64,000 bases of DNA from REEB76 sp049698775 (GCA_049698775.1 JBAVYM010000049.1:62001-126000), one strand, 5' to 3'. Shown: positions 14,712 through 24,150, counted from the stretch's first letter. Notes: a model not told the origin generated them from the letters alone. Translations and numbers: made by a program.

Positions 14712-17700
14712 ATGAGTATCGAACGCATTAAACACATTTGGCTAACCACCACCGGCGTGGCGGCCCTATCCTGCGTGTTGCTCGCGGGCACGACCAGCAT
14801 CGCGCTGAGCGCCGCGCCGCCCATGATCGCCATTTCCACTACGCCGTTGACGGTGATTGTGCCGACTCATCCGCAGGTGCTGTTCGCCGTCGGCAATTCC
14901 AATTCCATGGACTCAAGCGACAATATCACCGACAAGGGTAACGATCTTCTCACCAGCAATGCTCCGCAAAGCGCCATCATGACCTGGTCCGGCAATATCA
15001 ATCTTCCCTCCTCCTTGTACGGTGCTGCCTATGTCGGGCTGGAAAACTCCACCTCGCCGACGAATTACACCGTGCCCACGGGCTTCACGCCGCCCATTAC
15101 CGGTGGTGCGGCCGCCAGTTCGCAGCTCTATACCGCACAGGTTGACTCCTATTCCGTTTCAGGAACGACAAGCAGCGGCAATAGCTGGAGCTGCTACGTC
15201 AATACCACTACCAGGGTGACATCGTTGGGGGGCGGCTATACAGCCTTGCCCTCACCTACTGGTACCCCGCCACACACGGCAATTGATGCTTGGCCGGGCA
15301 CTTTGACCTGGGATCCAACCCAGGTTTGGTACTACAACGGTATTGATGTAGGCGGCAATAATGGTTTCACCGAGACCACCGATCCGGGACCTATTACCAT
15401 GCTGTACCGTCCCTCGGCGGAGCGCCTCGCGAGCCGCGCGGCCGTCCCCTACGGTCTGTCCGCCGTGAGCCCGGCGGCCATGCTGCTGGGCCTGAACAAT
15501 GTCAGTTATCTGGTAGGTAGCGGCGGTGGCGGCGGCGCCCAGCCACGCTCCACCGGCGGCGCTCCACCGACACCACCAGCCTGCGGCCCCGGTTCGGGTC
15601 CCCCCGTCATTCCTTGCGTGCCGCCACCCACAAAATATTGCCATGAATACAAGTGGACGCCGCTCACTACCACGCCCTACACCGACACCTATACCTATTA
15701 CGGCGACAACTCGGCCAGCCGTCTCAACATCGCCAAGGCCTCCATCAGCGCGGTAATCACCAACTATGCGGGCACCACTGATTTCGGCCTGATGGATTAT
15801 TCTGTGCCCACCAAGACCGGCTACTACACTTGGGCCTACTACATGAGCCCGCCCGCCGGCTTTACCTTCAGCAGCACCTATTCAGCGCCCACCGGCAGCA
15901 CCCAATACGTGATGAATCCGTGCTATCTGGCGACCTCCACAGTGAGCACCGATTGCAATGCCTCGAACATCCTAGCTGAATTGTTGGCCGCCAATCCCGG
16001 CATGACGGCCGCTCAGTTGAAGGCCGCCAGTCATAAATTCATGCTGGTTGCCAACCGCAGCGATGATCCGTCCATCAATGACGTGTTCCTGTCGAGCAGC
16101 AGCAGCAGCTTCGCCAGCAAGCCGGCGTTCCTGGAAGACGGCGCCATCACCACCAGCAACCCCCCTTGCAGCCTTCCCTCGACCAACTCGCCCTATACGG
16201 GTTGCACACTGGGCGACTACAACGCCGGCAATGTGCAGATGACCTACAGCAACACTGCGCCCTCGGTAAGTTACAACAATTCCATGTACACCTACCCTAC
16301 CAATGCCGGTTACGTGGCCTACACGCCGCAGGTGATGTACGGCGCGCGCGGCTATTTGTGGTCTGGCACAGCGAGTGCCACTACCGGCAATCCGATCACG
16401 CCGGTGACGGCGGCGCCTGCGGATCCCACACCAGCGCAGATCACAACCTATGTGAACACGTATTTCACGCCGTATCTGGAGCCGGAAAATAACGTGCCTT
16501 CCAGCGATACCACTGCCTATCCCACTTACAAGAATGCCATCTTCGCCTCCGCCAGCCAGTCACCCATTGCCGGCATGTTGAGCACCGCGCTCGCGACTTA
16601 TGGCCCGGCGCCTGTTGGCCCCTGCCCGCCGCCACGCTACGTGATTCTCATGACCGACGGCCTGCCGACCCTGGATATGAGCGGCAAAAACTGGCCGCCG
16701 CTCGGCAGTGCCGCCGCCGTCGGCTACGGCGTCACCGCCAGCTTCAACGCAGACGGTTCGCTCAACACAACCAATGATCAGGCGCTTACCGATACCATCA
16801 CCGAACTCTCGGCGTTGAATGCGGCCGGCATCAAGACCTTTGTGGTGGGCATGGGTCCGGGTGTGAATCCGGCGCTGAATCCGCAGGCTGCCGCGGCGCT
16901 CACCGCCATGTCGGTTGCCGGAGGCACCTACGCCTTCAATCCGCCGCCCGGCGGTCCAGGCTATTTCCCCGGCTCCAGCCCCGCCCAGGTGGTCGCGGAC
17001 CTGAACGCGATCTTGAATATCATCAGTGTCAGCAATGTGTCGTCGGTATCCGCCGCGGCCAACACCAGCAGCCTCAACACCGGCACTACGGTGTATCAGG
17101 CGTCGTACAGCGGTTACAACGGCGAGTTCCGCGACTGGACCGGCGATGTGCAGGCGTTCGGCGTGAATGCCAGCACCGGCGTGGTCAGCACCACCGCGGC
17201 CTGGTCGGCGCAGTGCCAACTGGATGCGCTGGCCACCGGCAGCGCCGCCTGTCCCAGCACCCCCGGCACCGGCGCCGGCTGGAACACGGCCCGGCTGGTC
17301 GCGACCTGGAACCCGTCCACGAATATAGGCGTGCCGTTCCGCTGGGCCGACATCAGCGCCGCGCAACAAACGGAACTGCAGCCAACGGATGCACTTGGCT
17401 CCGACCGGCTCAACTACCTGCGCGGCGATACCGCTGAGGAAATCCACAACGGTGGCGCCGACAACTTCCGCAACCGTTCGCACATCCTGGGCGACATCGT
17501 GGATAGCGCGCCGATCTATATCGGCGCCTCCAACGGCCCCTACTTGGCCGACCCGAGTTATCAGACCTTCGTGGCGACCACCGCCAACCGCAAGATGCTG
17601 TACGTGGGCGCCAACGACGGCATGCTGCATGCGATTGCGCCTGCCACCGGCAATGAGCAATACGCCTTCGTCCCCAACGGCGTGTTCGGCAATCTCGTCA

Positions 17701-19010
17701 ATCTCACCAGCCCCGGCTACGACACCGCCCACCAATTCTTTGTGGACGGCTCACCCTCGGCCGGTGACGTGAAATTCGCCGGCGGCACCTGGCACACGGT
17801 GCTGACGGGCGGTTTGAACGACGGCGGCCAGAGCATCTACGCGCTGGATGTGACCACTCCGTCGGCCATCACCACCGAAACCCAGGCGGCCAACAGTGTG
17901 CTGTGGGAGTTCAGCGATCCCACCCTGGGACTGACCTACAGCCGGCCGGTGATCGCCAAGACCAATGTGACCGGTGCGCCCGCGCCGAACACCAACCCCA
18001 ACGGCTTCCTGGAATTCTTCGGCTCGGGTTACAACAATTCCGACGGCAACAATTATCTGTACGCCGTCAATCCCGAAACCGGCAAGCTGGTGGTCAAGAT
18101 CAATCTGTGCGCTGCCGTACCCGGCGCGTGCAACGCCACGGTACCCAACGGTCTGTCCAGCGTGGTCGTGGCGAACAGCGGCGGCGCGGTCGGCCAAGCG
18201 GTGGACCGCGTGTACGCGGGCGATCTGCAGGGCAATCTGTGGCGCGTGGATATTTCCAACGCCAATCCGGCGAGCTGGGTGGTCACGGTATTGTTCACGG
18301 CCTGCGGCGGAGTCTGCGCCGGCACCAATTACCAGCCCATCACGGTGACGCCGGCAGTGTCGCTGCAACCGAACTTCCCCGGCCAGACCGGCACCATTGT
18401 GTACTTCGGCACCGGCCAGTACCTGAGCGTGGGCGATCGCAGCAATGTGCAAGCGCAATCGTTCTACGGAGTGTGGGACAACAATACCGGCAGCACCGAG
18501 ACCCGCGCCCAGTTGCAGCAACAGGTGCTGACCACCACCACTATCGGCACCACCTCGGTGCGCACCATCACCAACAACCCGGTGAACTGGGCCACGCAGT
18601 TCGGCTGGTACATGGATCTGCCGCTGGCGGGCGAGCGCGTCATCACTGATCCGCGCCTGTACTCAGGCGAAGTGATCTTCACAACCTATGTGCCCACGCC
18701 GGGTGACTCCTGCGTCGGCGGCGGCGCCGCCTTCCTGATGGCAGTGAATTACGCCAACGGTGGCAGCTTCCCGCAACCGCAACTGGATATCAACGGCGAC
18801 GGCGTGCTGAACAGCAGCGACCAAGTGGGCGGCCTGAATCCGGTCGGCATCGGCCTGGGCGATGTGTTTGCCTCGGCGCCAGCCATCCTGTCGGCGAGCA
18901 TGGGCGCCATCCAGGTCATGAAACTCACCACCCTGTCCTCGGGCACCATCATGAATGTGGGCGAGCGCGGCGGCCAGCCGGGCCAGCGTGCCTGGTGGCA
19001 GGTGCAGTGA
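14712..19010 (+). CDS. pilY1: PilY1-type pilus tip adhesin (operon B)
   Basis: The largest of the three, 1432 residues, with a signal peptide ending near ALSAAP. Motifs are in the same order as in operon A: HPQVLFAVGNSNSMD (about 52-67, MIDAS Asp again missing), a Gly/Pro-rich linker with PTPPACGPGSGPPVIPCVPP, YVILMTDGLPTLD (about 640-653), the propeller motifs MLYVGANDGMLHAIA and YAGDLQGNLWRVDI, and the calcium-type loop DINGDGVLNSSD (about 1359). Compared with operon C PilY1 it carries about 200 extra N-terminal residues, including GTLTWDPTQVWYYNGIDVGG and the linker. It is predicted to be an alternative tip adhesin. Confidence 0.9.
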   Translation: MSIERIKHIWLTTTGVAALSCVLLAGTTSIALSAAPPMIAISTTPLTVIVPTHPQVLFAVGNSNSMDSSDNITDKGNDLLTSNAPQSAIMTWSGNINLPSSLYGAAYVGLENSTSPTNYTVPTGFTPPITGGAAASSQLYTAQVDSYSVSGTTSSGNSWSCYVNTTTRVTSLGGGYTALPSPTGTPPHTAIDAWPGTLTWDPTQVWYYNGIDVGGNNGFTETTDPGPITMLYRPSAERLASRAAVPYGLSAVSPAAMLLGLNNVSYLVGSGGGGGAQPRSTGGAPPTPPACGPGSGPPVIPCVPPPTKYCHEYKWTPLTTTPYTDTYTYYGDNSASRLNIAKASISAVITNYAGTTDFGLMDYSVPTKTGYYTWAYYMSPPAGFTFSSTYSAPTGSTQYVMNPCYLATSTVSTDCNASNILAELLAANPGMTAAQLKAASHKFMLVANRSDDPSINDVFLSSSSSSFASKPAFLEDGAITTSNPPCSLPSTNSPYTGCTLGDYNAGNVQMTYSNTAPSVSYNNSMYTYPTNAGYVAYTPQVMYGARGYLWSGTASATTGNPITPVTAAPADPTPAQITTYVNTYFTPYLEPENNVPSSDTTAYPTYKNAIFASASQSPIAGMLSTALATYGPAPVGPCPPPRYVILMTDGLPTLDMSGKNWPPLGSAAAVGYGVTASFNADGSLNTTNDQALTDTITELSALNAAGIKTFVVGMGPGVNPALNPQAAAALTAMSVAGGTYAFNPPPGGPGYFPGSSPAQVVADLNAILNIISVSNVSSVSAAANTSSLNTGTTVYQASYSGYNGEFRDWTGDVQAFGVNASTGVVSTTAAWSAQCQLDALATGSAACPSTPGTGAGWNTARLVATWNPSTNIGVPFRWADISAAQQTELQPTDALGSDRLNYLRGDTAEEIHNGGADNFRNRSHILGDIVDSAPIYIGASNGPYLADPSYQTFVATTANRKMLYVGANDGMLHAIAPATGNEQYAFVPNGVFGNLVNLTSPGYDTAHQFFVDGSPSAGDVKFAGGTWHTVLTGGLNDGGQSIYALDVTTPSAITTETQAANSVLWEFSDPTLGLTYSRPVIAKTNVTGAPAPNTNPNGFLEFFGSGYNNSDGNNYLYAVNPETGKLVVKINLCAAVPGACNATVPNGLSSVVVANSGGAVGQAVDRVYAGDLQGNLWRVDISNANPASWVVTVLFTACGGVCAGTNYQPITVTPAVSLQPNFPGQTGTIVYFGTGQYLSVGDRSNVQAQSFYGVWDNNTGSTETRAQLQQQVLTTTTIGTTSVRTITNNPVNWATQFGWYMDLPLAGERVITDPRLYSGEVIFTTYVPTPGDSCVGGGAAFLMAVNYANGGSFPQPQLDINGDGVLNSSDQVGGLNPVGIGLGDVFASAPAILSASMGAIQVMKLTTLSSGTIMNVGERGGQPGQRAWWQVQ

Positions 19011-19054
19011 GCCTATTCGGATAAAACCAAACGCAACGTAACGAGGTGAATGTC

Positions 19055-19402
19055 ATGTCAGGAAAACGCACAGTAGTATTCATGAGTCTGGTGACGGCCT
19101 TGGTTCTGGGTCTGGCCATGTCCCGGCCGGCCCTGGCCATGGGTGGTTACACAGCCGATCAACTCGTCACCGGCACCGTGCAGGATATTGATTACCTGCA
19201 CCACGCGATCACGGTGAATGGCCAGACTTACGCGGTTTCGCCGCAAGCGAAGTTCAGTGGCATCGCCGCCTTTTCGGTGCTGCATGTCGGCATGGCGGTC
19301 CAGTGCATCCTCGACAGTGCGGCTACGTCACAGCCCGGTGATCAGCCGGACTCGCAGACGCCGGTAATCACCGCGATTACCTGGCTGCCGACGGGCACGT
19401 AA
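19055..19402 (+). CDS. PilY2-like small exported protein (operon B)
   Basis: A protein of 115 residues from the ATG at 19055, with GAGG 8 nt upstream; an in-frame GTG at 19046 is less well placed. A signal peptide ends near RPALA. The domain TGTVQDIDYLHHAITVNGQTYAVSP is followed by a segment almost identical to the operon A copy up to SVLH, after which the two diverge. Its last residues, ITAITWLPTGT, mirror the operon A tail. Confidence 0.7.
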   Translation: MSGKRTVVFMSLVTALVLGLAMSRPALAMGGYTADQLVTGTVQDIDYLHHAITVNGQTYAVSPQAKFSGIAAFSVLHVGMAVQCILDSAATSQPGDQPDSQTPVITAITWLPTGT

Positions 19403-19417
19403 GCCAGCAGGAACGGT

Positions 19418-19846
19418 ATGTACAGCCAGCATCGAAAACTGCGTGGCTTTTCGCTCATCGAGCTGATGATCGTGGTGGCAATCATCGGCGTGATTGCCGC
19501 CATCGCTTATCCTTCTTACGAACGCTCGGTGCTCAAGTCGCATCGCTCGGATGCCGAGAACCTGCTCACCAACGACGCCCAGATCCTGGAACGCTGCTAT
19601 ACCCAGAACTTTTCTTACAACGTGGCTTGTACCCCGAACTTGGCCACTTCCACGCAATATCGCTATTACACCCTGACCCGGCCACCCACTACGGTCGCGG
19701 CCACCACCTACGCCCTCACCGTCACCGCCATCGGCAATCAGATCAAAGACACCGATTGCAACAGCTTCAGCATCAATAACACCGGCCAAAAGACCGCCCT
19801 GAATTCCGGCGGCACCGATAATTCCACTGTCTGCTGGAACCAGTGA
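19418..19846 (+). CDS. pilE: Type IV pilus minor pilin PilE (operon B)
   Basis: A 142-residue prepilin (MYSQHRKLRG leader, then FSLIELMIVVAIIGVIAAIAYPSYERS). It is almost identical to operon A PilE along the whole protein, including TRPPTTVAATTYALTVTAIGNQ, and shares a 3' end (NSFSINNTGQKTALNSGGTD) with operon C PilE. It is the last gene of operon B. Confidence 0.9.
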   Translation: MYSQHRKLRGFSLIELMIVVAIIGVIAAIAYPSYERSVLKSHRSDAENLLTNDAQILERCYTQNFSYNVACTPNLATSTQYRYYTLTRPPTTVAATTYALTVTAIGNQIKDTDCNSFSINNTGQKTALNSGGTDNSTVCWNQ

Positions 19847-19889
19847 TTTTTGCCGACAGGTAGCCCTGGACAATTCCGTTCGCACTGAA

Positions 19890-20280
19890 CCCTTCGACCA
19901 GGCTCAGGATAGACCGGTCGAAGCGCGAACGAACCTTCAGCACGCTCGCTGCCCTGGAAGTGACCCTTCGACTTCGCTGCGCTACGCTCAGAGCCTGCCC
20001 CGGACTCGATCCGGGGGCGAACGGTAATAAATCAGGGCTTCCCCCAGTTGCGGTGTGTGACACCGCTCCTACGCAAGCGCGTAGGTTGCGGGTGAGGCGC
20101 AGCCGAACCCCAACATCTTGGTTTCGCGATCGTTGGGGTGCGCGTTGCTTACCCAAGTCAATAGACTATCAATTCTTTGCCGCGGCTAAATCCGTCGCGG
20201 TGTGTGACACCGCTCCTACGCAAGGCAACACTCCTCCCCTGTTCATTTTCCCGTAGGAGCGGTGACATTCACCGCGAATA
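19890..20280. repeat. Repeat-rich intergenic region between operons B and C
   Basis: The 684 bp between pilE (19846) and fimT (20531) contain no convincing gene. They contain several unrelated short repeats. One is a CCTTCGACCAGGCTCAGGAT-type repeat with inverse at about 19890-20020. Another is an imperfect inverted repeat with AACCCCAACATC/GTTGGGGTGCGC at about 20080-20150. Three REPs lie at 20050-20077, 20197-20226 (these two share GCGGTGTGTGACACCGCTCC) and 20253-20278 in the opposite sense. It appears to be an insertion hot spot for small dispersed repeats. Confidence 0.7.
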
Positions 20281-20493
20281 TATTCCATCGCGCCGTGCGA
20301 TGGCACTCTTGCGCCTCATTTGAAAACCGAACAACCTTCGCCTGCAAGGCGAGTGGGATCTCGGGCATTTTGTTAGACGCCCTTAATCAGAACTTCCGGA
20401 GCTGACTTGAGCGCGATTACTAAGCGCCAAGTGCACTAATCGCAAACATAATCGCCCGTTCATCGCGGATTTATGCACGCCTGTCAGTGCGGG

Positions 20494-20522
20494 GCGCATT
20501 GATTCGTTTGAGTGTCTATATT
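20494..20522 (+). promoter_or_regulatory. Candidate leaderless promoter of the first fimT in operon C
   Basis: TATATT at 20517-20522 (5/6 to TATAAT) ends 8 nt before the ATG at 20531, the spacing seen at operons A and B. No good -35 box is visible. No ribosome binding site is apparent before the ATG. Confidence 0.35.
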
Positions 20523-20530
20523 TTGTTTGT

Positions 20531-21061
20531 ATGCAAAGTATCAGACACGCACGCGGTTTCACCCTGATCGAGCTTCTCATTGTGCTGGCGATAGTCAGCA
20601 CTTTGACCGCCAAGCTCATACCGGCTTTCAGTCCCGCGCTCCGGGACGGCAACAACACTTCGCAGGCGAATACCATCGTGGCCGGCCTGATACTGGCCCG
20701 CAACGACGCCATAAAATTTGGCATGCCTGTGAACATTTGCGCCAGCGCGGACGGTGAAACCTGTTCCGGCACCTGGAATGACGGTTGGATGGTGTATTAC
20801 ACCAACCCCAAAACCGATGCAGCCACCGTGGTCCGCGTATTCCCGCCGCTGTCCGCAAACAGCACCCTGACCAGCAGCGGCGGCGATCAATTCACGTTTA
20901 ACGCTATCGGCGCAGCCAGCGCGACCAGCACCTTTACTTTGTGCGACGATCGCGGCACCGGCCATGCGCGCGAGGTGGTTCTGGTGCCGACCGGTGAAGT
21001 GGAGTCATCACGGACACCGATGGCGGATACGAATGGCGCAGCTGCAGCCAGTTGTTCATAA
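20531..21061 (+). CDS. fimT: Type IV pilus minor pseudopilin FimT/GspH (operon C, first copy)
   Basis: A prepilin of 176 residues. The leader MQSIRHARG is cut before FTLIELLIVLAIVSTLTAKLIPAF (Glu+5 present). The body has SQANTIVAGLILARNDAIKFG, then MPVNICASADGETCSGTWNDGWMVYY, a GspH/FimT pattern with a cysteine pair. It is more diverged from the other two FimT proteins than they are from each other (SEAVKS replaced by NDAIKF). The next gene starts 171 bp later behind its own promoter-like box, so this copy may be a separate transcript. Confidence 0.85.
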   Translation: MQSIRHARGFTLIELLIVLAIVSTLTAKLIPAFSPALRDGNNTSQANTIVAGLILARNDAIKFGMPVNICASADGETCSGTWNDGWMVYYTNPKTDAATVVRVFPPLSANSTLTSSGGDQFTFNAIGAASATSTFTLCDDRGTGHAREVVLVPTGEVESSRTPMADTNGAAAASCS

Positions 21062-21196
21062 ACCGCCCACGATAACGCGCGGTCATCTCGCTTGCATGCC
21101 GTCCGCGGCTGTTCGATCACAAGGGCGCAATTCAAATCCGGCAGACGATCCTGCCACCCTCCGTCAGCAATTTCTGCACGCTCGTCCTGGATATGC

Positions 21197-21224
21197 GTGA
21201 AAATTCCCGGCGCTCATCTATAGT
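21197..21224 (+). promoter_or_regulatory. Candidate leaderless promoter of the second fimT in operon C
   Basis: TATAGT at 21219-21224, the same -10 box as operons A and B, lies 7 nt before the ATG at 21232. GTGAAA (21197-21202) at 16-nt spacing is a weak -35 candidate (4/6). Confidence 0.5.
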
Positions 21225-21231
21225 TTGGAAT

Positions 21232-21780
21232 ATGAAACAGCATTCCGGCTTTACCCTGATCGAATTGCTGGTGCTGGTGGCCATCATCGCCATCCTTGCA
21301 ACGGTCGCGGTTCCGGATTTTGGCACCACCATCAAGAATGACCGGGATATTTCCCAGATCAACGGCCTGCTCAACAGCCTGGTATTGGCGCGCAGCGAGG
21401 CCGTCAAATCCGCGGCCGATGTCAGCATCTGTGCCGGCGCCACCACAGCCTGTGGTGGCGCGAGCTGGGCCGACGGCTGGGTCGTGTATTACAACACCCT
21501 GCCCCTGCCGCCCGGCGTCATCAACCCGGTGATTCAGATATCGCCGCCCATCAGCGGCAACAACACCTTCACCAGCGACAGCGGCTACAGCTTCACGTTC
21601 CAAGGCAACGGTATGCTCAAACCGCCGCTGCCCGCTGCAGCGGCGAATTTCACCTTGTGCGATTCCCGCGGCGCCATTTATGCGCGCTCCATCAACCTGG
21701 CCCTCTATGGCCGAGCGGAAGCTGCCGCCAAAGTGGGGTATGAGGTTGACGGCGCTACCGCGCTCGTGTGCCCGCCTTGA
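21232..21780 (+). CDS. fimT: Type IV pilus minor pseudopilin FimT/GspH (operon C, second copy)
   Basis: A prepilin of 182 residues from the ATG at 21232. The six-residue leader MKQHSG precedes FTLIELLVLVAIIAILATVAVPDF. A longer frame from 21193 would add 13 residues that break the leader pattern. NDRDISQINGLLNSLVLARSEAVKS is nearly the operon A FimT sequence, so these two are the closest pair. The end keeps FTLCDSRGAIYARSINL. pilV begins 6 bp after the stop. Confidence 0.9.
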   Translation: MKQHSGFTLIELLVLVAIIAILATVAVPDFGTTIKNDRDISQINGLLNSLVLARSEAVKSAADVSICAGATTACGGASWADGWVVYYNTLPLPPGVINPVIQISPPISGNNTFTSDSGYSFTFQGNGMLKPPLPAAAANFTLCDSRGAIYARSINLALYGRAEAAAKVGYEVDGATALVCPP

Positions 21781-21786
21781 GAAGGT

Positions 21787-22329
21787 ATGCAAAACGCACA
21801 CAAAACATATTCTGAAATTCCTCGCGCTTCGCAGTGCGGTGGTTTCAGCTTGCTGGAAGTGCTGATCGCACTGGTGATCCTGTCGGTGGGCTTGCTCGGC
21901 ATCGCCGGCATGCTCAGCACCACCGTGAAAGGCAATGACAGCGCCTACATGCGCACCCAGGCCACGGCCCTGGCTTACAACATCATTGACCGCATGCGCG
22001 CCAATCAGAACTCGGCGCAAAGCGGCGATTACGACATCGCCCTCGGTACGCCCGCGCCGGGCTCCAGCACCAGCTGCAACGGCGGCAGCGCAAATTGCAG
22101 CACCACGGCGCTGGCCGATTACGACCTGAGCCAGTGGAAACAGTCGCTCGCCTCACCCACCAACGGTCTGCCCGCCGGCGACGGCAGTATCGCCATCGCT
22201 CCGGTCGGCGGCGTGTTCATGGTGACGGTGACGGTGCAGTGGAATGACAGCCGTGCACATGACAGCCTGAAAAGTATAGGCGCACCTACCGCCACCACCT
22301 CGAGTCTGGTGGTCAATTCGGTGTTCTAG
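21787..22329 (+). CDS. pilV: Type IV pilus minor pilin PilV (operon C)
   Basis: A 180-residue prepilin with leader ending QCGG before FSLLEVLIALVILSVGLLGIAGML. GNDSAYMRTQATALAYNIIDRMRANQ matches the other two PilV proteins. The body has a CNGGSANC pair and ends with ATTSSLVVNSVF. GAGAAGGT lies just before the ATG. pilW starts 2 bp after the stop. Confidence 0.9.
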   Translation: MQNAHKTYSEIPRASQCGGFSLLEVLIALVILSVGLLGIAGMLSTTVKGNDSAYMRTQATALAYNIIDRMRANQNSAQSGDYDIALGTPAPGSSTSCNGGSANCSTTALADYDLSQWKQSLASPTNGLPAGDGSIAIAPVGGVFMVTVTVQWNDSRAHDSLKSIGAPTATTSSLVVNSVF

Positions 22330-22331
22330 CC

Positions 22332-23474
22332 ATGCGCGCCCAACGCCTTGACAGAATTTTCGTCACGTCCCATCAAAGCGGCCTGTCGCTCATCGAACTG
22401 TTGATTGCCATGGTGGTGGGCCTGATCCTGCTGGCCGGCGTGCTCGCTATCTTCATCTCCGGCCGCAAGGGCTACGGCGCCAACAGCGCCGTCGCCCAGG
22501 TGCAGGAAAACGGCCGCTTCGCGCTGGATTTCATCCGCAATGACACTCGCATGAGCAGCTACATGGGCTGCACCACCACGGCCCGTACCAACGCCATCGT
22601 GAACCCGTTAGGACAGCTCTACAATTTCCTGCTGCCGGTGTACGGATATGAATTTAATGGTACCGATCCGTCCACCGCCACCTCCGCGTCACCCTACGCC
22701 ATCGCATCGGAGAATCCTGCAAAGATTGTCATGAGCGGCGGCAGTTGGACGCCGGCGGCCGATGTTACGCTTCCGATCAGCGCAATCCCGGGCAGCGATG
22801 CGCTGGTGCTGTATACCGCGGTGGGCAACCCCGTGTACGTCACCACACCCACCGCCGGCGGCGTCATCACCGTGAATGACAGCACCCCGTTTGTCGCTGG
22901 ACAATTGACGGTGATAACCGATTGCCTGCGCAGCACCGTATTCCAGATGAGCGCCACCTCTAACAGCGTGCCCGGCACGCTCACAGTAGGCGGCGGCGGA
23001 CCACCCGGTCCCGGCAATAGCGCAAGCAGCTTCAGCGTGGGCTACGAAATGGGCGCACAAGTACTGACGGCGGATGCCATCGTGTATTACGTGGGTCAGG
23101 GCGCCGATAACTCGCCGGCGCTGTTCCGGGTGGATGTATTGCCGGACGGCAGTCTGGGAATCCCGCAGGAATTGGTGCCGGGCGTCGAGAACATGCAGGC
23201 GCTGTATGGCGTAGATACCACCGGCGGTTCGCTGTCCACGCCCAATCAATATCTGGACGCCGCCGACGTGGATGCCACCGGCAATTGGCCCAATGTACTG
23301 AGCGTGCAAATCGGTTTGCTGGTGCGCAGCGACCCCGGCGCCATGCCGCTGCCGACGATTGCACAGAAATTCAATATCCTCGATACCTATGTCACGGCGC
23401 CGATGGATACACGCCTGCGCCACGTGTTCACGGCCACCATTTATTTAAGAAACGCGCCGTTGCCTACCAGTTGA
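22332..23474 (+). CDS. pilW: Type IV pilus minor pilin PilW (operon C)
   Basis: A protein of 380 residues. The leader ends HQSG before LSLIELLIAMVVGLILLAGVL, followed by IFISGRKGYGANSAVAQVQENGRFAL. It keeps the shared C-terminal motifs LVPGVENMQALYGVD and DTRLRHVF. The central region is unlike that of the A and B copies. Confidence 0.9.
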   Translation: MRAQRLDRIFVTSHQSGLSLIELLIAMVVGLILLAGVLAIFISGRKGYGANSAVAQVQENGRFALDFIRNDTRMSSYMGCTTTARTNAIVNPLGQLYNFLLPVYGYEFNGTDPSTATSASPYAIASENPAKIVMSGGSWTPAADVTLPISAIPGSDALVLYTAVGNPVYVTTPTAGGVITVNDSTPFVAGQLTVITDCLRSTVFQMSATSNSVPGTLTVGGGGPPGPGNSASSFSVGYEMGAQVLTADAIVYYVGQGADNSPALFRVDVLPDGSLGIPQELVPGVENMQALYGVDTTGGSLSTPNQYLDAADVDATGNWPNVLSVQIGLLVRSDPGAMPLPTIAQKFNILDTYVTAPMDTRLRHVFTATIYLRNAPLPTS

Positions 23475-23521
23475 GCATGTGGCCGATAGTGATAGTCGTT
23501 TATATATTAAGGTGAATAGCC

Positions 23522-24091
23522 ATGCATCGCAAACCCAGTTCAGTTGAACCCCTGCCCCGCACACAGGACGGCTTTGTGCTGATCGTGGCACTGGTGCTGC
23601 TCCTGGTCCTCACCGTCCTGGGTCTGGCGGCCGCCCAGAGCACCTCGCTGGAAGAACGCATGGCCGGCAACGCGCGCAACCACGATCTGGCCTTCCAGGC
23701 CGCCGAAGCCGGGCTGAACGCGGCCGACGCCGGGATCCTGGAGGGCATGTGGTCGAACGCGAATTATGCCGGCAACGCCAATGGCCTGTACTTGTTATCC
23801 ACCTGCTGCGCGCCCGCAAGCGGTTGGACTTCCGCTTGGACCGTGGGCGGCGTCTGGGGTGGCGCACTGCCTGCCGATACGGCGGTGCCGGGATTGAACA
23901 TTGCCGGCGTGTCGCAGCAACCGGTATTCATCATCGAGCAATTGCCGCCGGTGGCACCGCCCGGCAGCAACTTGGCGCAGCAACAGAACGGTTCCGGTTC
24001 ACCGCCGGTGCAGCCGTATCGCATCACCGTGTATGCAACCGGCGGCGACCAGACCACGCATGTGCTGCTGCAAACCGTGGTCGTTCAATAA
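23522..24091 (+). CDS. pilX: Type IV pilus minor pilin PilX (operon C)
   Basis: A 189-residue PilX with leader ending TQDG before FVLIVALVLLLVLTVLGLA; no Glu at +5. SLEERMAGNARNHDLAFQAAEAGL is the shared PilX block. The middle has an adjacent cysteine pair (STCCAPAS) not found in the other copies, and the C-terminus keeps the FIIEQLPPVAPPGSNLAQQQ block. AAGGTGAATAGCC precedes the ATG. Confidence 0.9.
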   Translation: MHRKPSSVEPLPRTQDGFVLIVALVLLLVLTVLGLAAAQSTSLEERMAGNARNHDLAFQAAEAGLNAADAGILEGMWSNANYAGNANGLYLLSTCCAPASGWTSAWTVGGVWGGALPADTAVPGLNIAGVSQQPVFIIEQLPPVAPPGSNLAQQQNGSGSPPVQPYRITVYATGGDQTTHVLLQTVVVQ

Positions 24092-24150
24092 ATGAGCTTC
24101 ATGAAGCTGAAATATAGTCCGGCCTCGTCAACGTACGCGGGATAACCATC

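Noticed and set aside
13045..18521. Several long minus-strand frames across the pilus operons (for example 13711-14697 and 16560-17735)
   Set aside because: They are antisense to pilW, pilX and pilY1, rich in Gly/Arg/His without domains, and recur wherever codon bias leaves the opposite frame open.
19850..20280. CRISPR array suspected from repeated short motifs
   Set aside because: The repeats are of several kinds, irregularly spaced, in both orientations and palindromic like REPs; no spacer structure and no cas genes.
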